DNA from: Hyperoplus lanceolatus
Lineage: Eukaryota > Chordata > Actinopteri > Uranoscopiformes > Ammodytidae
Direction: 5' to 3'
DNA: 64,000 nt
Assembly (NCBI GenBank): GCA_026929865.2
Contig: CM049410.1
Location: 14,245,501 to 14,309,500 of the forward strand
The translations under genes and the position numbers were made by a program. Of the stretch, positions 39,600 through 58,591 are shown piece by piece. The notes beneath the pieces were generated by a model that worked only from the letters and a program-made list of their open reading frames with translations, did not search any database and was not told the origin of the DNA. Within the stretch, counting starts at the first letter, position 1, and the number at the start of each line of letters is the position of its first letter.

Positions 39600-42500
39600 T
39601 TCATAAAGCCTGTATCATCCCACAGGGGATTCCTCTTGTCCCCACTGAGCTCACCGATCAATTATCTTTAGTGACGAGGACACTAATGAACTCCAATCAT
39701 CGGTGACGCCTTCCCCGAACACTTCCCTGAACGCCTCGTTAGCCGTAATCCCACTTTCTATAATCTTACCCGCTCAGCTGTGTTGCTAGGGTAACGGGCC
39801 TAATCCATTGCCTCAGCTGCTGGCGAGCCCCGGTGTGTTTTTGTAAATCTGTGCTATTAAGCCCCTTAAGGTGTAAACAGATGATCGTGCCAGGTTAGGA
39901 CAGCAGGCGGTCAAGAGGTTCAGCGGTGGCAAGTCCAGTGTTTGTTTGCTGCGATCCCATGACCTTTGCTGTTGTGTCGCAGCGTGCCCAACAATGCCCA
40001 TGCCTTTGGCTGTCAGTTAAGTTGTGTTGCCAGTTTAGCCACAGCCCGCATTGTTTGATCAGAGTTTGCCAGAAAAAGACTGTGCAACATTATGAGGGTG
40101 GTGAGTGATTAGGCCAATATTTTTCAAATTAATACATTTTATTTTTGTTTGCTGAATTGACAATTTCATACTTAGTTTTAGGATAGCATCTCCTATTGAT
40201 GATGCTGTGTGCAGATATTGCATATCACATTAGAGACAAATACATTTGATTATGTTGAAACATAGAGGCTGCAGGGAAGTTGCTCTGGGTCAGTCGTACT
40301 TAGCAATCATACACTGTACTGTAAAAACACAATGGTGTCGTTAGTAACCTTAAAGTTCCATTTGTAAAGTGACTTAAAGAAATCGACTTAAGTTTTCCAA
40401 CTTGAGTGTCATTTGCGGCATTACTGAAACTCTGAATGTAATTTGGAGTTTTCTGATAGTTGATAGTGACTCTAAAACTATAACCCTTTTTTGATAATTA
40501 ACTTGAGAAGTCTTGTGAACCTTGATACTGTCAACATGTAATTGGCTAAAGTAAACCAGTACTCCACTGATTTAGCATTGCACTCCTTCGCATTTGTTCA
40601 CGTTGTCGGTCTATGCGGAAACAGAGATTTATTTTTTATACATCCTCCTTCCTTCTCAAAACGTGGCACCCAAGTTTCCTGCAATGCAACCCAGAGTAAG
40701 CCAAGCGCACTTCTGTCTAACTCCACAGCACCGGATTTATTTTTTGTAATTTGCGGTCCTCAGTCCCTACGGATTCCAGTGAACTCAGTATAATCATCTC
40801 CCTTTGCAGCTCTCTCTCTCTCTCTGGAGACGCACAGACGTTTCATACACATTTTTTCACATGCTCCCAAAGGCCTGTAAACAGACTTAGATTTGTTTGT
40901 GCTCCATAGACTTTAAATGCAGAAGCAGAATCTTTTTATGTGTCCCCCTGTGTCTGTAGGGACTATTGAGTGAGTGTTTTAGTGCAGCTCAACAGCACTT
41001 CCTCCTTCTGTGACTGTTGCAGAGGGCTCGAATGGCAAGAGACCAGAACAGGAAGTGAGAGAAAAAGAAAAAAAAAAGCCAACCTGTCTTCCATCTCTCT
41101 ACTTGTAGAATGATATGACTGCATGGCTAAGCTATCTTGTTTTCCTGTCTGTCTGTTTCTCTGAGCAACAAGGAGCCTCTCACTCATTCTCTGCCACCAG
41201 ACACTCAACACACAGCTGACCAGCACCATTGCCAGACCAGGAATTTGTATGTGTGCTTTTTACGGGGCGCACAGAGGCCCCATTTGGGTGAAAGAAAGAA
41301 AAAACATGGTGCTGTGCTCTCACTTCCTGCTTGGCTAATACCCAACTATATATGGCAGAGACAATAGAACAGGGAGGGGGGAGGGGGACAAACTAGTTTT
41401 TTGTGTTGTGCACAAAATGGACTATGGACTATGTTTGACACAGTGTTGATTTATTGCCTGTTTGCCTTCGTCTGATTTTGTAAACTTGCCTTTGTTGATT
41501 TAGGACGACCTGCTGTTTGGACTGATTTGACAGATATGAAAGGGTATCACTTACGCTAACTATGGAACACATTTAGTTTAGTCAGACTTTCATGGAGAAG
41601 CAGTTTGTGTACATCTTCCTCTTATGCTTACACTGTTTCTGGCTTTTCTGTGCAGTGATTACTTCAGGTCATCGACATATAATCGCACCATTATCCCTGT
41701 TCCTGTTCCTAACAATAACTGAAATAATTTTTTTTTTTTTTTTTTAAAGAGCGATTAACCCTCTTCATGCCAAGTGGCTCTGTGCTTTGGTTGAAATTCA
41801 CAGGAACACAGGAAGTTGGGTCAAGGTTGCACAGTGAATAAACTAAATGTGACTGACAGCACGCGGCTAATTCAGACAAGCAGTTCTCCTAATAACACCA
41901 TTTCGGGATGGCGCTGCTCTATCGACAAGCCAATAATACCTTGTATTTTTTTTGTTGCCATGAAAACAAGCCCCAAACACAATTAGAGCGATATGTGTGT
42001 GTTGTGCTTTCGTCTCTGAGAGCTGAGGGGAGCAGACCACACAGAACAATGAGCGCAACCAATTGTCCAGCAACTGCCTCTCTTGGCTCTTGCAGGTGTT
42101 GATCAGCTTTCTGCACCCCAGCATATGTTCACCAGATGTTATTAATAGATAGCTCTTCTCTTTGTTTTTTCTCAAGCAGCATTTAATAGGGGGGACAAAA
42201 GTAGTTTTTATAGCGTCTTTCAAGCCCCTCCCATCTTCTCGCAAGATGAGGATGACCTCACTTTGTTTTTGTGTTGCACAAATCGGCATCCTGTTTTGGG
42301 GTGGAAATATTAGCAATGTTAGCGCGCCACTGTTGTCCTTTTGTCCTACTGCTAAAGTTTGTGTTGCAGATAGAGAAATGTGAGGGAGAAGCCTGGAGCC
42401 CTGCTAATCAACAGCCTTTTAGACCAGTGGCTTCTGCTGCTGCTGCTGTGTGTCAGAAAAAAACTGAACCCGCCAGCAGCCAAGTCCACCAATAGTGCCA

Positions 42501-43030
42501 GATGGTTTTTGTGTGTGCTACAGAGCTTGGAAGGACAAAAACGCAATAAAACTGTCTTTTTAATTTTTGGGACGAAACATTGCAAAGATGTCCATGATAG
42601 TCCACATGGACTTGGTTGAGAACAAGTTTATTGACTTGACTGGGGAAAAGAGAAGCATTTAAAAAAAAAAAACTGAACTATTCAGAAAAGCATACTTCAG
42701 CCAATCCCAGGGAAAATATCAGGGTACATGGAGTAGTACAAACAAACAGTAATGTGATGTATTCAACGGTGCCTGGTCTCTCTGCGTGAACACTTCTAGA
42801 GCCACCCCCACCAGCCAGGTCATAGTTCAGTTCACTGACGTTTCTCTATGGATTTTTTTCAGTCATTTGTAATAATATCCCGGCCAGCAGCCAGATGTCT
42901 TAATAACCATGAAGGAGAGATTTGATTAGAGCAGAGAGAGAGGGGAAAGAACGAGGAAATGGTCTGTTGTGTCCTTTTTTTTGTGACTTAATTTTCTGTC
43001 GTCTAACCAGTTTTTTAATATATTATTTTT
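39600..43030. other. presumed arhgdia first intron, distal part
   Basis: About 3.4 kb with no recognised exon, RNA gene or intact repeat; short A and T tracts only. Open frames up to 149 codons on either strand (for example 41867-42316, minus) have no domain and are not called. Confidence 0.4.
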
Positions 43031-43044
43031 AATCGCAGCACACC

Positions 43045-43275
43045 ATGGCAGAGCAGGAACCCACAGCAGAGGAGCTGGCAGCGCTGGCTGCAGCCAACGA
43101 GGAGGTGGAGGGCTCGGTCAACTACAAAGCCCCGGCCCAAAAGAGCTTACAGGAGATCCAGCAGCTAGACGCAGATGACGAGAGCCTGCGCAAGTACAAA
43201 GAGACACTGCTCGGCCAAGTCGCTGCCGTTGGAGGTAAGTGATCGCTTTACCGCCAAACTTAAACTTACTTTATT

Positions 43276-43318
<43 letters not shown>

Positions 43319-46187
43319 ACCAATAGTGCCGGGGAAATTTAACCTTTAGTTGTTTGTGGTGGAAACAATTCATTTACTCTTAAACTAAGAGTTTTTAACT
43401 TACGAGCCCCACACACATCCTACCTCTACTGCGCGTCTGCCTTTTTGTCTCTGACCGTGTAATCAACGTAGAGCGGACACACATCCAACCTCAGACGTAC
43501 TGCTGATGCACGTCGGAGGCACGTCTGCAGCGACGCTCCCCTTTACCTCAGGAGGCTCGCCTATTTTTTTCTGAGAGCCGCGCGGCTCTCTCGGGTCTCT
43601 GTGCTTTAACTGATAGAGAAATACTCTGTTGACAGTCATACCAGCAGCATTCACTCTAGTTACACGATTTCCCGGTGTGTTTCTTTCAAAATAAAACATC
43701 CCTCAGTCGTATACGCAAATAATCCCTTTATTTCACGATTTAATTGTGCAATCGGCTGTTGGCGCAACTGGTCTATCTATTTCCTCTTGAGTGCTTTTAT
43801 TATGAAGGGGCAGAACGTAAGTGTCAGCCGTGTAAATGTGTCTGACTAAAAGTTTGATGTTGTGAGCGCTAGAATAAAGTGCAGTTCAGTGAATGGAGTT
43901 CCCGTATCTTTATTTCTACAATGACAAAGTAGGACACACTATACACCCTCGGTTACAATGTGAACGAGAATAATCAAAGGGAAACAACAGAGAAAGACAG
44001 TGATTTTGAAGCAGCGCAGCAGCAGCAGTTGAGACGTTCCATGTGTGTCCGAGAAAAGTCCGAGAGACGCAGCAGTAAGGTAAGGCGACGCCCTCCAGAG
44101 GTAGACGCAGGATGTGTGTGGGGTGCGTTATAAACAGCACTCTTTTTCCAGTTGATTACTTACCCTTTAAAAAAAAAAAATCATTTCATAAAATTATGTA
44201 GTGGTAATGTAGTTTTAGCATGTTTTTAAGAGCCAAAGGTATCATAAATCAGACAGTTACCAACATATGAACAAATCTTTCTGTAATAACCTTCATAATT
44301 GTGCTTATAATGATGACAGGGCTTTAGAAGTTGAGATATTTGGTTAAGAGTATGAAAAAAACAAATGTTGGTCCTAATTTTGGATACTGTGGCCTTTCTC
44401 TTTGTCCTAGATCCCACCATCCCCAATGTCCAGGTGACACGAATGACTCTGCTGTGTGAGACTGCACCGAACCCTCTAGTCCTCGACCTGACGGGTGAGT
44501 AGAGTTTACCTGAATGCACATAAGCCCACATTTAGGCAGCTGTCTTCCTCTCACAGAGCACACACTGGTAGAATTAGCTAGAATTGACATTAATTATGAA
44601 CAGTAATCACTCACATGCTTGAAACCAAATGAGCTGCCGGGCCATTAGTCCACTAATTAGTACTGACTTGATTCCAGTGCAAGTGGGCTAATGAGCCATT
44701 TCCTGGTGGCACTCCTGCCCTCTCTGGGTGGTGACACTTCTGCAGGAGAGCACTGTGCCACCTGGTGGTCAGTATCGTCACTACAGGTTGTTAAAAGCAC
44801 AGTCAAACTGTATTTGGACTTTTTTTAGATTAATCTTTTTCTAAAACTAAACCATAACGCCCCTTATTGCTTATTAGTCCTCCTTAATATGTTTTAATCT
44901 GGGTAAAGATGTTCCCATGTTGGTCCAATGTGATACATCTCAACACTCTTACTGGACTTTTCTTTTTATACCGTGTTGCTTTTGCCTCCCAGGAGACCTA
45001 GAGAACTTCAGGAAGAACCCAATGGTGCTGAAGGAGGGAGTGGAGTACAGAGTAAAGATCAACTTCAAGGTGAGGGAGTTGTCTGGTCTTTGTGAAACCC
45101 AGGATTCATCTCTGTTTGTCGTCTTGGAGACGGTTGCCGTAAGGGAGCTGTAGCTGCAGTGAACTGTGTTTGTCATGGGAAGCTGTAGCAGCAGGGTTTG
45201 ACACTTCTGTTGCCTGTTGCAGGTCAACAACGAGATCGTGTCGGGCCTGAAGTACCTTCAGCAGTCATTCAGGAAAGGAATAAAGGGTAATATATCATTT
45301 CATCTCTGCAGGTGGTCATTTGACATTGGGGAAGAACGTTTGTTTATTTTCTCTTTCTATGAGTTAGACGAGAGAATCAATACCGTTCATGCTCGTTTGT
45401 AATAGAGTAGAAACTAGGGGAGACGGCTAGCTTGGCTCTTTACGAAAGATATAACAATCTGCCTACAATCTACCCAAAGTTATATACTTAACATGTTTAT
45501 ATCTTCATTTAATCTATACAAAAAAAGCCCAAGTGTAACCTTTGGGATATGGGTGTTAAGGTTAGTGAAACTGTTTGCGATACTCATCACTAATCAATGA
45601 ATATCTTGATGAATTAAAGGTAGAGAACGCTTGTTTTCAAAATATTTTTTTGTTCAAATCAGTGGATATGTCATTGTCCACTACCTGTAGAGATACTGTG
45701 TGTGCGCTGACAAAAAGATCCAGTGTTAATACACAGCCTAGGCTCTGTAAAGAGGATTGTTGCTAGTTATGATAGGCCCCCTTTTGTTTGCAGAGCCTAG
45801 GCTGTGTATCGACACCAAATTATCTTTCAGCGCACGGACACCTATCCGATTGTGAGGAGATATTCACAGATTTTGACGACAAAGTGATTTGGACAAGTGT
45901 TCTCCAGAATCGCTGACTCCACCCTTTTAATAGTTTACTCTCGGTATTTTGCTTCTTACAAATCTTTTTCTCTCTTACGTTCAGTTGACAAGACTGAGTA
46001 CATGGTCGGCAGTTACGGGCCCAAGGCGGACCACGAATACGAGTTCCTCACCCCCATGGAGGAGTCACCTAAGGGCATGATGGCCCGCGGCACCTACAAC
46101 GTCAAGTCCAAGTTCACCGACGACGACAAACACGACCACCTCTCCTGGGAATGGGGCCTCACTATCAAGAAAGAATGGAAAGACTGA
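43045..46187 (+). CDS. arhgdia: Rho GDP-dissociation inhibitor 1 (RhoGDI-alpha)
   Basis: Coding exons 43045-43234, 44411-44494, 44993-45069, 45223-45286 and 45985-46187 join to 205 residues (human 204). RhoGDI extracts prenylated Rho, Rac and Cdc42 from membranes, keeps them soluble and blocks GDP release. The acidic flexible N-terminal arm (residues 1-65, with [18 protein letters not shown] and [17 protein letters not shown]) and the immunoglobulin-like geranylgeranyl-binding domain ([83 protein letters not shown]) are complete. The ATG is seven bases into its exon, so the transcript starts in an upstream exon. Intron 4 holds a palindromic repeat copy 55 bases before the last exon. Confidence 0.97.
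43279..43314 (+). repeat. (GT)n microsatellite (arhgdia intron)
   Basis: Short GT run of about 18 units some 45 bases after the first coding exon's donor site. Confidence 0.95.
45614..45930. mobile_element. palindromic element family P, copy 7 (arhgdia intron 4)
   Basis: Starts TTAAAGGTAGAGAACGCTTG and ends AGAATCGCTGACTCCACCCTTTTAA. The inner arms are well kept: AATACACAGCCTAGGCTCTG against CAGAGCCTAGGCTGTGTAT. TA bases flank both ends. Confidence 0.8.
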
Positions 46188-46870
46188 TCTCCAACCCCCT
46201 CCTCCCTTTAGCCATCCCCCTATCAACGTCTTCCCCCGCTTTGCCCCTCTTCATTTCTTTTTTTCTTTTTTTGTAATTTCTCTTAAGCTTTTGCTCTCTC
46301 TCCGTCCATTGACGCCCGCACTTACTGCCACCCTTTTCCCCCCTTCTTTTTTTTTCTAAATTCCAAACACTTCATCATTCCTCCCGTCATTAATCCCTTC
46401 ATTTGTTGCAGCCTGTTAAGTATTAAAAACCTTTTCAAAATGGAGAGAAAGCAAATGTGCACCCTCTAGATTATGCGGTTATGGTTTCTTTTATGAAAGA
46501 CTAAAAAAAAGTCTAAAATTCTCTCCTGAAGAGTGATGAACTATGTGATTCCCTCTTCCCCTTGCCACTCTTTTTCTTCCCTCCTTTCCTTGCTCTTTTT
46601 TTTTTATTAGATTCTTTTGTACAACTACCGTGATCTGCCTTTTGAAAGCATCATGTAGGATGTAGTAGTGCTGTATGTACGTGACGTGGCCACTGGTCAT
46701 TGAGCAATCTTTTGCTGGACACAACTCTTTGGGTGCAGCCCTTCTAAAGCCTCTGAGCAAATCTGTACCAGGGTCTAAATGATTTGGAATTCAGGCCAGC
46801 ACTTTTTCAAAACAATTTAACGCCCCAAAGAAAATCTGCTGATTTTAAAAAAATAAAAATAAATAAAAAA
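46188..46870 (+). other. arhgdia 3' UTR
   Basis: Long pyrimidine-rich 3' UTR beginning CTCCAACCCCCTCCTCCC. A clustered AATAAA series lies at about 46852-46868, and a further AATAAA at 47851, so alternative 3' ends are possible. Confidence 0.5.
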
Positions 46871-46879
46871 TCCTTGGTT

Positions 46880-48700
46880 TGAGGTATGGCTGTTCCTCTC
46901 TTTTCAGGGTATTTTTGGCTGTATAATTTTTTTTTAATAGCCATGTGGCCTTAACAAGAACCCCTTAAGGAAGAAATAGAAAACCCCGATTGAGCCTGTT
47001 TGCCTTCAGATTATATTTGCCTGACCATCATGTTGTTGAGCCTGTTTTCTTTTTTTAACAATACCTGTCATACACAGACAGGGAAGCTGGACTTTTAACA
47101 CCTTGTATTTCAGGGTTGATGATTTGTAAGACAGCTATTACATGTTGGTGTCCATCATATTGGCTCTATTTACACCTTTTTTCATCGCTGTACTTGTAGT
47201 TTTCTAAATATCAGTTGAATTTACTTTTTTTTTAAAAGGTAATTTACAATGGCTGTAAATACGAGTCCAGGGTTGTACTAATGGCTTTCTACCACCTCCA
47301 GTCATAGAAGCCGTAACTCCATTATTTCCGAGGTGTTACCTTTTTAATGCTGAAGTTTATAATATTGACTGTGCCTCCCTCTTACAACCACGCGCTGCTC
47401 ATGCTGACTTGTCAGTGAGCTGAAATGGTCATCTTCTCAAGCAGCACACAGGCATCAGTCCAAAACCTAGACACGGCTGGGTAACGCACTCCCAACCATT
47501 TCAAAAAGTATTTCGCTCTTTTTATACACTCCATTAATACGTGAATTTCATGTGTAACGGATTGATGTTTCTCTCTGTGGGGTTGGGGTTTGACTGTGTG
47601 TTACCTACAGTTTACTGATCTCCTGTGTTCACATTAAAGTGTCCATACTGGGCCCTGCACGTGTCCTCTTGGTTTTTTTTGTTATTCACCCAGAACAGAA
47701 ACTGGATCTGGATTTTAAATATTGCGTGAAGTATTGGAACATTATTTTTTTTTTTATAGAAAAACGCAGAAGGCTGTAAAGTTTGTCTATTATGTGCCAC
47801 TGCAGCAACAACTTTCAAGCGATTGTTCCATCCCTGAGCTATTTGACACGAATAAAGAAACATGGTTGATACATTTATTTGAATCAGAAAACATGTTACT
47901 ACAAGAAAAACAATCTGATAGTACAGTGCAGAAGTGATGTTATGAGCGAATCCCTGAAACGGATCATTCCCCTGCAGCTTGTAACGCATTCTGTTAACTG
48001 ACCACAGAGCCATCATCTCCTTCATAATGAGTTATTATAAACCATGTAAGTAAACAAATGCCCATCAAACACTTACGCACAGAACACTTTGGCAGCTGTT
48101 GAACAAAGTCAAATATCACTTTGTTGCATCTATAAGCAACACTCAAGCTGATGGATAGTTTGTGTGCTTTAGCTTCTACCTGCTTTTGAAGAGGAAAAAA
48201 TATTCAGCACTTAGTGTTTATTAGACGGATGCATGCTTCAAATGCTCTTAAGAAGTTTCAAAGCCAGTGGCCATTTGTTACTTTTTTTTAGTATGTATTA
48301 TTTGGCTTAATTATTGTCTTCCATAAATAGAACATAACATAGGAATATAATTGTTAAGTCATTTCTGCATCGGTACATCTCAGTTACAAACACTACACCA
48401 CACACTGGACTGTCTTAAGAGTATAGACAGAAACGAAAAATCTTTCATTCTGATTGTTACTCAGGAAAAAAAAGGCTTTTTGACCGCATTGGCCATCTTC
48501 TATCCATGTAATGAAATATAACATTTGGCAGTTTCAAGCTAATCTGACAATATGCATCATTAACCACCATCGGTCCATCATCTACAGCTACAGGCATCCT
48601 CTGTCTGGTCAGGAGGAGTGTTCAATACGTAAGACGAGAAGCCTTTCGAAAACAGCGAGGTATATTATGATAAATCTTGTGCAGTCACTGTTTTTCAGTG
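46880..48700. other. convergent intergenic region between arhgdia and cdr2l
   Basis: The two genes point at each other here. Plus-strand AATAAA at 47851 and minus-strand signals (TTTATT on the plus strand at 47874 and 48217) are close together, so their 3' UTRs may come within a few hundred bases or overlap. No other gene seen. Confidence 0.4.
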
Positions 48701-48719
48701 TGTGCAGCGCCGTTACTGA

Positions 48720-56370
<7,651 letters not shown>

Positions 56371-56460
56371 CCTGCCTGCACGGAGCATGGAAGTGATGGA
56401 AGCTGAGCAACTTCTTCTTCAGCAGCGATGTCTGATCTGCCAATTCATTCACGGACGGCT

Positions 56461-56640
56461 CGGCCCGGCCCGGAAGTGACAACAAACAACAGCCTTTCTC
56501 GGGGCGTGTAGCGTGTAACCCTCTGGAGATAAATGACTTACATCGGGCTAAATCGCGGCGGCGCACCTGCTTCTTGGACCGTCTGCATATTTGAACCAAG
56601 CCGCATCCGACCTGATCAGACTTGCAGCCGGGAGAAGAAG
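56461..56640 (-). promoter_or_regulatory. probable cdr2l promoter / 5' UTR region
   Basis: CpG-rich stretch just upstream of the cdr2l start codon. Contains CCCGGCCCGGAAGTGAC with an ETS/GABP-type CCGGAAGTG core. CpG richness continues to about 56810. Confidence 0.45.
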
Positions 56641-56829
56641 CTGCAAGGCGGCAGGAGCGGAGGAGAGCACCGCCGGGGCTGCTTGTGTTTGTCTCAATAG
56701 ATTGTGATGTGCAGCACCACGGCCCTGCAAGACGCAGGTGGACAGCCCGCTCCCGAGTGCTGAAGCTGCTGCGTTCAAGTGCCGTCAGAAATGCTGCGCT
56801 AGATGTGGGGGCGCTTTAACTATTCATGA

Positions 56830-58440
56830 TACGGTTGCAGCGCTGCCTTTATGCTTGTCGTTGCATTACAGTGTAGAAACACTAGAATAGTCATCACTGA
56901 TTGTGAAATACACTTGAAGATAAAATGTCATGTTAATTTGTCATTGCTTATTTGGCTAAATCATGTGTGCAAAACGTTTCAAGTGCTTCCATGTTGTGTC
57001 GGGATTCATTCTTAATATATTAATATATATTAAGGGATTAATATATTAGGACAACAATGAATAAAGGTTTTGAAATAAGATTCTAGCTCAGGTCATAGGC
57101 CTACATAATAATTTTGGTTATAGGCTAGTCTAAAGGCATTTTTCAATGTCAGTTAGTGATTAGCGGCCTATGTTGCGTTTTCGGTTAAATCAGCACAATG
57201 CAATTAATAAACAAATAGTCCAGAGTAAGAGGAATTGGAATTAGTGTACTTTTGAATTTGAGTCCGACCTTAATAGCTGTTTTCCCAATTAACACCATGC
57301 AGGGATAAAGTATTGTATTTAATTATATCTTATCAATTTCTCCAGCTTTTTCTCAATAAATGAAGTCAACTTTTACGCATCATAACACTTCTTTTTAATT
57401 TTCTGAATGTAGTAAAAATCCAAGTTGCAAAGTTACAAGGGGCACCTGAAGGAAGCACCACGGGAGATGACGTCACCGTATATATGACAGCGTCCAAGGC
57501 ACGGACGTCTCCTCCTTCAATAAGTGTAACAGTCAAATTGGAGACAATAGCTTCCCATGGATAAACGCACATACGGCTCTCACACACTGCTCAGTCTGTT
57601 CCTATGCAGCATGGACTTTATTGTAAACATGTAGGAATAGGGAGGGAATGGACAAGGGACTTTCCGACAGGGCCACTGTCCAGTCCTTCAAGCATAGTAG
57701 TCTTTGGGCTGCCTCTCCCAAATGTGGAGACAGAAACTGTGGCACTATAACTAAGAAACATTTCCCTCTAAGACAAAATTTAGTTGACCTTTAAATAAAA
57801 ATGACAATTTTACATTATACAGCATCAATCATTCACATCAATTTTGACTTTGTTATGCAGACAAGGAAAACATATGTAGCAGCAATACAATAAAATAAAA
57901 TAGATCTCCACCTAAGCGATATTTAACCGTTTGGTTAAATTCAAATATTAAAACATTGTTCTGTACATTTTTCCCCATTTAATTTCAAAGGATAAATTAT
58001 TTCTGTCAACCGTTTCCAAAATGTGTTTGTATAGCCGTGTTAGTGCTTTATTTGTTGTCCGTCTTCCAGTTTAGCCCAGGCTGAATTTCCTGCTCAGTAT
58101 AAAAATCAACTAGCAAAGGCTTGAATCATGGTTGGCTTCAAGTAGGCTACACCGACGAGTGCGGTACCACGACGACAGCTCCATACTTGTAGTGAAATGA
58201 ATAAAGAACAATTGCTGCTTATGGAAGAGTCAATTCAAATCACATGCTCTTGTCAACAAAAATGTGGAGTGTTCACATATTTTGCTGAATGGGCTGAGAC
58301 ATAGCACTTGTCGTGTTAGTATGCAGGCAGGTTTACCTCTGCATTTCCCAGGATGCAACAGTCCATCAGCCATTGCTGAATTACATACAAAGGCTACTGT
58401 GGCAGAAACAAGTCTAGAAAAAAAAGCAGAACTATAGCAG
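56830..58440. other. AT-rich intergenic DNA between cdr2l and recql5
   Basis: No supported gene. A direct ATTAATATAT cluster occurs near 57014-57050. The rest is unique-looking AT-rich sequence. Confidence 0.4.
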
Positions 58441-58443
58441 AGA

Positions 58444-58449
58444 TTTATT
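58444..58449 (-). terminator. possible polyadenylation signal of recql5
   Basis: Plus-strand TTTATT reads AATAAA on the minus strand, about 140 bases after the recql5 stop codon. It is the nearest canonical signal. Confidence 0.5.
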
Positions 58450-58591
58450 GATAAATCTGGTCATCAAGCGCCTGAGATCACTGGAAGTATATCAGTTTAG
58501 GCACTGATAATGAGGAAGGGGTTTCGCCCTAAAAATGGCTACACTTCCCTTCCCATCAGTACGCGTTCTCAGTGGTTTTATAGCTGTGAGG

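Noticed and set aside
41867..42316. 149-codon minus-strand open frame in the arhgdia first intron
   Set aside because: No family resemblance and no supporting neighbours; expected by chance in this length of DNA.
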